Below are positions 41,594-46,154 of a stretch of DNA of 46,154 nt, piece after piece (within the stretch, counting starts at the first letter, position 1; each line of letters opens with the position of its first letter). A program made the position numbers and the translations under genes. A model generated the notes under the pieces. The model ran no database searches and was not told the origin of the DNA. It saw only the letters and a list, made by a program, of their open reading frames with translations. Source of the stretch: UBA11524 sp963590165 (GTDB lineage Bacteria > Bacillota > Clostridia > Christensenellales > Aristaeellaceae); the NCBI GenBank assembly GCA_963590165.1, contig CAVANO010000038.1, positions 1 through 46,154 of the forward strand, written 5' to 3'.

Positions 41594-41616
41594 AGGGGGC
41601 TTTCCGATCGCCCCCT
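41594..41616. repeat. Hairpin related to the CCAGAGGGC family, copy 3
   Basis: AGGGGGC / GCCCCCT with loop TTTCCGATC, followed by GGTCGCCTCCTCAGAG. The loop and flanks match copy 2 at 36042 with compensating changes in the stem. It lies 14 bases after the phosphatase stop codon. Confidence 0.6.
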
Positions 41617-41645
41617 GGTCGCCTCCTCAGAGAAGAAAACAATCC

Positions 41646-41681
41646 CAGGGCAGGAGCTGCATTTGCGCCCCTGCCCTGTTT
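41646..41681 (+). terminator. Terminator after the alkaline phosphatase gene
   Basis: A 9-bp GC-rich stem CAGGGCAGG / CCTGCCCTG with a 15-base loop, followed by TTT. It lies before the YibE/F ribosome site, so it could also limit readthrough into that gene. Confidence 0.65.
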
Positions 41682-41706
41682 AAGAATCAGCCGGGAGGTC
41701 ATCATC

Positions 41707-42918
41707 ATGAAATCAAAGAAAGCGTGGAAAACAAAGCAGAACTGGGCGTTGTGCCTTGTAACGCTTGTTGTCTGCGGGTTGCTGTGCCTGTTGCCCGATG
41801 AGCACCTCAATGTAACAAGCACCTTTCCGCGCGAGCAGGTGCGCATCGATTCGGTGGACAATAGCATGCTCGATGCGGTCGGCATCGTCTATAACGGCGT
41901 GCAGCCCTGTCAGGTCACCATCCTCACGGGCGAATACGCCGGTCAGACTGCCTCATCATATAACTACCTGAATTCCGCGCTGGATAAGGATAAGCTTTAC
42001 GAGGCGGGTGACACCGCGTGGGCGATGATTCAGGGTGACGCCTCAAAGCTTGTCATCACGCTGATTGACCACTACCGCATCGGCATTGAGGCCGGCGTGG
42101 TCGCAGTGCTGGCACTCGTGCTGATTGCCTTCGGCGGCGTCATCGGCTGCGGCGCGATGGTTTCGCTCGTTGCAAGCGCGGTCATCGTGTGGAAGCTGCT
42201 GATTCCGCTGCTGCTTGACGGCATTGACCCGATGCTCGCTTCCTTCGTGACCGTACTTGTGCTGACCGTGCTGATTGATGTGCTTGTCGCGGGCTTCACG
42301 CGGCGCTGCCTGACAGCGGTGCTCGGCTCAATTGCCGGTACGCTGGTCACCTGCCTGAGTGCATGGGGACTGACGTATCTGCTCAAACTCGACGGCGGTG
42401 ACCTGCCGTATGTCGTACCGCTGCTGAGCCAGTCCGCCATGCAGATTGACACGCGCAGCCTGTATATCGGCATGATGTTCCTTGCGAACTCCGGCGCGTT
42501 GATGGATTTGTCGATGGATATCAGCGTCTCGCTGGAGGAAATCCACCATCATAAGCCGGACATCAGCTATCCGGCGCTGATGAAGTCGGGCTTGCTGGTC
42601 GGCAGAAGCGTGCTCGGCACGATGACAACGACGCTGATGCTGGCATATTCGGGCAACTACCTGTCAATGCTGATGTACTTCGTCGGGCAGGGCACGCCGG
42701 TAACGGACATCATCAACCTGAAATATGTCGCTTCGCAGCTGCTGAATACGCTGGTCGGTTCGTTCGGACTGGCAGCTGCGGCGCCGCTGACGGCGCTGAT
42801 CGCCTCGGCGATGTACCTGCGTGCGCCGGCAAAGAAGAATCCGCCGGATGAGCAGCAATTGGTGCTCCCCGGGCATCAGGCCGCCGAGGAATGCACCGCT
42901 GATTCTGCCGAAGCATAA
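41707..42918 (+). CDS. YibE/F-family membrane protein
   Basis: A protein of 403 residues with GGGAGGT 9 bases before ATG. One membrane segment at residues 15-30 is followed by an extracytoplasmic part (30-120) and about eight membrane segments to residue 375. The blocks SLYIGMMFLANSGALMDLSMDISVSLEEI and the KSGLLVGRSVLGTMTTTL stretch are the marks of the YibE/F family (PF07907). The function of the family is not established; transport has been proposed. It ends in a cytoplasmic Pro/Glu-rich tail. Confidence 0.9.
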   Translation: MKSKKAWKTKQNWALCLVTLVVCGLLCLLPDEHLNVTSTFPREQVRIDSVDNSMLDAVGIVYNGVQPCQVTILTGEYAGQTASSYNYLNSALDKDKLYEAGDTAWAMIQGDASKLVITLIDHYRIGIEAGVVAVLALVLIAFGGVIGCGAMVSLVASAVIVWKLLIPLLLDGIDPMLASFVTVLVLTVLIDVLVAGFTRRCLTAVLGSIAGTLVTCLSAWGLTYLLKLDGGDLPYVVPLLSQSAMQIDTRSLYIGMMFLANSGALMDLSMDISVSLEEIHHHKPDISYPALMKSGLLVGRSVLGTMTTTLMLAYSGNYLSMLMYFVGQGTPVTDIINLKYVASQLLNTLVGSFGLAAAAPLTALIASAMYLRAPAKKNPPDEQQLVLPGHQAAEECTADSAEA

Positions 42919-42935
42919 TCTGCGGATAATAAGAA

Positions 42936-42978
42936 CAGCCAGGCTGGATTGCGTGTCCTGCCTGGCTGCTTTTTATTT
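42936..42978 (+). terminator. Terminator after the YibE/F gene
   Basis: A 9-bp stem CAGCCAGGC / GCCTGGCTG with a 15-base loop, followed by CTTTTTATTTTATT on the plus strand. On the minus strand the stem is followed by TTCTTATT, so it may also serve the convergent acetyltransferase gene. Confidence 0.85.
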
Positions 42979-43004
42979 TATTGATGGTGCAATTGTCTTC
43001 CGCT

Positions 43005-43505
43005 TCATCCTCTGAAATACAGCACGTCCCTGACCGGCTCGCCGCCGATTTTGTAATCCACATGCTCGTTCATGCGCTCGAAGCCGTGCTTGCGGTAGAA
43101 GCCGTCAGCAATTTCGTTGCCGTCAATTGCCCAGACATAGAATTTTTCGTAGCCGTCGAGCTGCATCAGGCGGATGACCTCCTCCAGCAGCTGACCGCCG
43201 ATGCCCTTGCGCATCGTGTCCGGCAGGAGGTAAAGCGAAAGGATTTCGCAACAGTCGGCATATTGTTCATCGCGGCCGCGCCCGTAAATGCAGCACCCAA
43301 CCGGCTTATCGCCGTCATACGCCATCAGCCCGTAGAACTGTCCGCAGGAGAGCCATGAGCGGATGGACGGCACCCAGTATTCATCCGGCAGACGGTCGAG
43401 ATAATGCTGCGAGATGTGTCCGCGGTACGTTTTGCGCCAACTGGTGGCGTAGATGTGGCTGATCAGCCCGGCCTGATCGGCAGTGGCCTCGCGGAATGTC
43501 AGCAT
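43005..43505 (-). CDS. GNAT-family N-acetyltransferase
   Basis: A protein of 166 residues starting MLTFREATADQAGLIS; the start has AGGAGG 9-10 bases upstream. The GNAT core is visible: beta-strands around GLMAYDGDKPVGCCIYG, then ILSLYLLPDTMRKGIGGQLLEEVI with the acetyl-CoA loop RKGIGG, and a last conserved FYVWAIDGN...ADGFYRKHGFE. The substrate is unknown; it transfers an acetyl group from acetyl-CoA to an amine in the cytosol. The gene stands alone on the minus strand. Confidence 0.9.
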   Translation of the reverse strand: MLTFREATADQAGLISHIYATSWRKTYRGHISQHYLDRLPDEYWVPSIRSWLSCGQFYGLMAYDGDKPVGCCIYGRGRDEQYADCCEILSLYLLPDTMRKGIGGQLLEEVIRLMQLDGYEKFYVWAIDGNEIADGFYRKHGFERMNEHVDYKIGGEPVRDVLYFRG

Positions 43506-43608
43506 AACGATACACCTCCTCATGAAGAATCAGCGACCTCTGCTTACATTATCCTCCAACAAGAATAAAATGTCAAGTCCTCCGCAAAGCAAGCGGATAA
43601 AATGCACC

Positions 43609-43637
43609 TTCTCAATCGTTTATATCTGTGGTATAAT
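43609..43637 (+). promoter_or_regulatory. Extended -10 promoter of the glycosyltransferase gene
   Basis: TATAAT (43632-43637) is preceded by TGG, an extended -10, with a weak -35 TTCTCA (43609-43614) at a 17-base spacing. The leader would be about 30 bases. Confidence 0.7.
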
Positions 43638-43674
43638 CATGAAAAGGCGTATTCAAACGCAGGAGGAACTGTTG

Positions 43675-44652
43675 ATGACAAAGCTACCGGTGCTATATAT
43701 TGTTGTACCCTGCTATAACGAAGAAAGTGTCCTGCCCATTACGAGCACCATGTTCCGCGATAAGCTCCGTCAGCTCCATGCGGACGGCAAAATCAGCGAC
43801 AAGAGCCGCGTGCTGTTTGTCAATGACGGCAGCAAGGACAAGACATGGCAGATTATCACCGAATTATCCGCGTCCGACCCCTGCTTTCAGGGCATCGCGC
43901 AGAGCCGCAACCGCGGTCATCAGAAGGCGGTCTGGGCAGGGCTGATGGAAGCAAAAGACCGTTGCGACATCACCATTTCGATTGACTGCGATGGGCAGGA
44001 TGATATCAACGCCATGGATGCAATGGTGGATGCGTATCTGGAAGGCTGCGAAATCGTCTACGGGGTGCGCTCCAAGCGTGATACGGACACCTTCTTCAAG
44101 CGCTTCACCGCCGAGGGGTTCTACAAGCTGCTCAACGCGATGGGTGCGGAGGTCGTATTCAACCATGCCGATTACCGGCTGATTTCCAGTCGCGCACTGC
44201 AGGCGCTTGCGCAGTTCCGCGAAGTCAACCTGTACCTGCGCGGCATGGTGCCGCTCGTTGGATTCAAGTCCACCAGCGTCTACTATGAGCGCCATGAACG
44301 CCTCGCCGGAGAAAGCCATTATCCGCTCAAGAAGATGCTCGGGCTGGCGTTTGACGGCATTACGAGCCTGTCCGTCAAGCCGATCCGCATGGTATTCTTC
44401 TTCGGGCTGCTGGTGACGTTCCTGTCGTTCATCGGCATCCTTTGGGCAGTCATCGCGGCGTTGGCGGGTCATGCGGTGGCAGGCTGGGCATCGCTGGCAT
44501 GCCTGATTTGCTTCGTCGGCGGCGTGCAGTGCCTCTTTCTCGGCATCATTGGGGAATATATCGGCAAAATCTATCTGGAGGTCAAGCAGCGTCCGCGCTA
44601 CATTATTTCGGAACGAACTGCCGAAATGGCAGATGAGGATCAAAAGGGATAA
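43675..44652 (+). CDS. Family 2 glycosyltransferase, GtrB/DPM type
   Basis: A protein of 325 residues; the start MTKLPVLYIVVPCYNEES has AGGAGGA 7 bases upstream. The GT-A domain (1-235) has VVPCYNEES, VNDGSKDKT, SRNRGHQKAVWAGL and ISIDCDGQDD, typical of polyprenyl-phosphate glycosyltransferases. Two C-terminal membrane helices (about 238-265 and 272-295) follow, then an Arg-rich tail ending in KQRPRYIISE. It probably links a sugar to undecaprenyl phosphate for surface glycan modification. The helicase-like gene starts 12 bases downstream. Confidence 0.92.
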   Translation: MTKLPVLYIVVPCYNEESVLPITSTMFRDKLRQLHADGKISDKSRVLFVNDGSKDKTWQIITELSASDPCFQGIAQSRNRGHQKAVWAGLMEAKDRCDITISIDCDGQDDINAMDAMVDAYLEGCEIVYGVRSKRDTDTFFKRFTAEGFYKLLNAMGAEVVFNHADYRLISSRALQALAQFREVNLYLRGMVPLVGFKSTSVYYERHERLAGESHYPLKKMLGLAFDGITSLSVKPIRMVFFFGLLVTFLSFIGILWAVIAALAGHAVAGWASLACLICFVGGVQCLFLGIIGEYIGKIYLEVKQRPRYIISERTAEMADEDQKG

Positions 44653-44664
44653 GGGAGGAATCAC

Positions 44665-46154
44665 ATGCTGTACGAGGGGAAAATCTGGGTCGGCACAGGG
44701 GAAAAGCCAGTCTTCCTGCTGCCGGAAATGGCAAACCGCCACGGGCTGATTGCAGGCGCGACCGGCACGGGCAAGACCGTGTCGCTTAAAGTGCTTGCGG
44801 AAGGCTTTTCCGAGATGGGCGTGCCCGTCTTTCTGGCAGACATCAAGGGCGATTTGGCAGGCATGACGCTGCCCGGCACGCACAGCGATGCCATCGCCTC
44901 ACGGCTGACGAACTGCGGTGTCCCGTCGTTTGAATACCGCGCATTCCCGACCGTCTTCTGGGACGTATTCGGCAAGGCGGGGCATCCGGTGCGCACAACC
45001 GTCAGCGAAATGGGACCGACGCTGCTGTCGCGCCTGATGGGGCTGAACGAGACGCAGACCGGTGTGCTGAGCATCCTGTTCCGCGTCGCGGATGACGAGA
45101 ACATGCTCCTGCTCGACCTGAAGGATTTGAAGGCGATGCTGGCGTATGTCGGCGAGCATGCCAAGGAATATACGCTGGACTACGGCAACGTGTCCGCCGC
45201 ATCCATCGGCGCGATTCAGCGTGCGGTGGCGCTGCTGGAGGATGAAGGCGGCAATTCCTTCTTCGGTGAGCCTGCGCTGAACATCTCCGACTGGCTGCAA
45301 ATCGACGAGAACGGACGCGGTGTCATCAATGTGCTGGCGGCGGATGTGCTGTCGCGTAAGCCGCGGCTGTATTCAACCTTCCTGCTGTGGATGCTCTCCG
45401 AGCTCTACGAACTGCTTCCGGAATGCGGCGATTTGGAAAAGCCGCGCCTTGTGTTCTTCTTCGATGAGGCGCACCTGCTCTTCGATGACTGCCCGAAGGC
45501 ACTGCTGGAGATGCTCGAACAGGTCGTTCGGCTGATTCGCTCCAAGGGCGTCGGCGTGTACTTCATCACCCAGAGCCCCAGCGATATCCCCATGACCATT
45601 CTCGGACAGCTCGGCAACCGCATTCAGCATGCGCTGCGCGCGTATACGCCGCTTGATCAGAAAGCTGTCCGCACCGCCGCGATGACCTTCCGCACGAATC
45701 CGTCATTTGACACTGCGGAAGCCATCACAACGCTCAAGACCGGCGAGGCGCTGATTTCCTGCCTGGATGCAAGCGGTGCACCCGGCATTGTCGAGCGTGC
45801 AACTGTGCTTCCGCCGCAAAGCGCCATGAGCGCCATTTCCGATGAGGAACGGCAGGCATGCATTGAAAACAGCATGTTCTACGGCGTCTACGACACGCCC
45901 ATTGACCGCGTATCCGCTTACGAGATGCTGGCAGGCGCGTTCGACAAGGAACAGCTCGATCTGCCGGAAGTTCCGACCATGACGGTGCCGCAGGTGACCA
46001 CCGCAGAGCCGACCGTCAGCCGTCCCGAGGCATTTCTCGTTTTCGACCCGAAGACCGGGCATTATGTCCAGCGCGAAACGGTTGCTCAGTCTGCGCCGGC
46101 CGCACCGGTCGCACCGGTCGCACCGGTCGCACCGGTCGCACCGGTCGCACCGGT
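44665..46154 (+). CDS. HerA-like ATPase, DUF853 family (3' end cut by window)
   Basis: The frame is open from ATG 44665 (GGGAGGA 7 bases upstream) to the end of the window; 496 codons are present. Residues 1-60 have the Walker A GATGTGKTVSLKVLAE, then DIKGDLAGM, a middle helical part, and a Walker B FFFDEAHLLF near residue 270 followed by GVGVYFITQSPSDIP and GNRIQHALRAYTP, the marks of DUF853/HerA-type (YjgR) proteins. HerA family members are hexameric DNA translocases or helicases; the role of DUF853 members is unclear. The last ~18 residues seen are an (APV)n repeat, so a C-terminal tail lies beyond the window. Confidence 0.9.
   Translation, partial: MLYEGKIWVGTGEKPVFLLPEMANRHGLIAGATGTGKTVSLKVLAEGFSEMGVPVFLADIKGDLAGMTLPGTHSDAIASRLTNCGVPSFEYRAFPTVFWDVFGKAGHPVRTTVSEMGPTLLSRLMGLNETQTGVLSILFRVADDENMLLLDLKDLKAMLAYVGEHAKEYTLDYGNVSAASIGAIQRAVALLEDEGGNSFFGEPALNISDWLQIDENGRGVINVLAADVLSRKPRLYSTFLLWMLSELYELLPECGDLEKPRLVFFFDEAHLLFDDCPKALLEMLEQVVRLIRSKGVGVYFITQSPSDIPMTILGQLGNRIQHALRAYTPLDQKAVRTAAMTFRTNPSFDTAEAITTLKTGEALISCLDASGAPGIVERATVLPPQSAMSAISDEERQACIENSMFYGVYDTPIDRVSAYEMLAGAFDKEQLDLPEVPTMTVPQVTTAEPTVSRPEAFLVFDPKTGHYVQRETVAQSAPAAPVAPVAPVAPVAPVAP
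46102..46154 (+). repeat. 9-bp tandem repeat encoding (APV)n at the window end
   Basis: Almost six perfect copies of GCACCGGTC run to the last base of the window, in frame with the HerA-like gene. Full copy number is unknown because the window ends here. Unit length is divisible by three, so slippage changes linker length but not frame. Confidence 0.95.

Overview
The window looks like a chromosome segment of a moderately GC-rich Clostridia-type Firmicute, probably an uncultured gut or rumen member of the Oscillospirales or Christensenellales. The signs are a CIRCE heat-shock operator, a class A penicillin-binding protein, an ECF transporter S component, strong AGGAGG ribosome binding sites, Thr/Pro wall linkers and GPH-family sugar symporters. 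Species-level placement is not possible from sequence alone. No rRNA, tRNA, CRISPR array or riboswitch was seen.

Region 1 (1-12.3 kb, all + strand) is a compact polysaccharide-utilisation operon: a truncated GPH symporter, an alpha/beta-hydrolase esterase, a second GPH symporter, GH43, GH2, GH43, a phosphotriesterase-like amidohydrolase, GH3, and the N-terminal stump of a GH78 alpha-L-rhamnosidase. Most genes overlap or nearly touch and none of the enzymes has a signal peptide. The likely model is import of decorated plant oligosaccharides followed by complete cytoplasmic trimming.

Region 2 (12.54-12.95 kb) is a scar. The rhamnosidase gene breaks off into the last ~45 codons of a large serine recombinase, followed by a 160-bp MITE-like element with 14/15 terminal inverted repeats and a CTAA target duplication. 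It forms the border between the sugar operon and the housekeeping genes.

Region 3 (12.95-29.5 kb, all - strand) holds htpG with a CIRCE operator and a clear promoter, a large secreted repeat protein, and then, read in the direction of transcription, PBP1A, a PD-(D/E)XK-like nuclease, a SNF2 helicase, a pentapeptide-repeat protein, endonuclease IV, a Nudix-HAD fusion, an L,D-transpeptidase and a CvpA protein. The nuclease-to-Nudix/HAD block is joined by 4-35 bp overlaps or very short gaps. It reads as an oxidative DNA-damage repair and nucleotide-sanitation operon embedded among cell-envelope genes, and is the most interesting part of the window.

Region 4 (29.6-36.7 kb, + strand) has a small AT-rich secreted protein, an orphan extracellular solute-binding protein, a UPF0489 protein, the aminoacyl-tRNA synthetases glnS and gltX in tandem, and an ECF S component. 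Region 5 (36.7-46.15 kb) has a secreted protein with two SH3 and six peptidoglycan-binding repeats and an unrecognised C-terminal domain (- strand), an alkaline phosphatase, a YibE/F membrane protein, a GNAT acetyltransferase (- strand), a GT2 glycosyltransferase and a HerA-like ATPase cut by the window end. The spacers of regions 4 and 5 carry families of short dispersed hairpins and tandem repeats.
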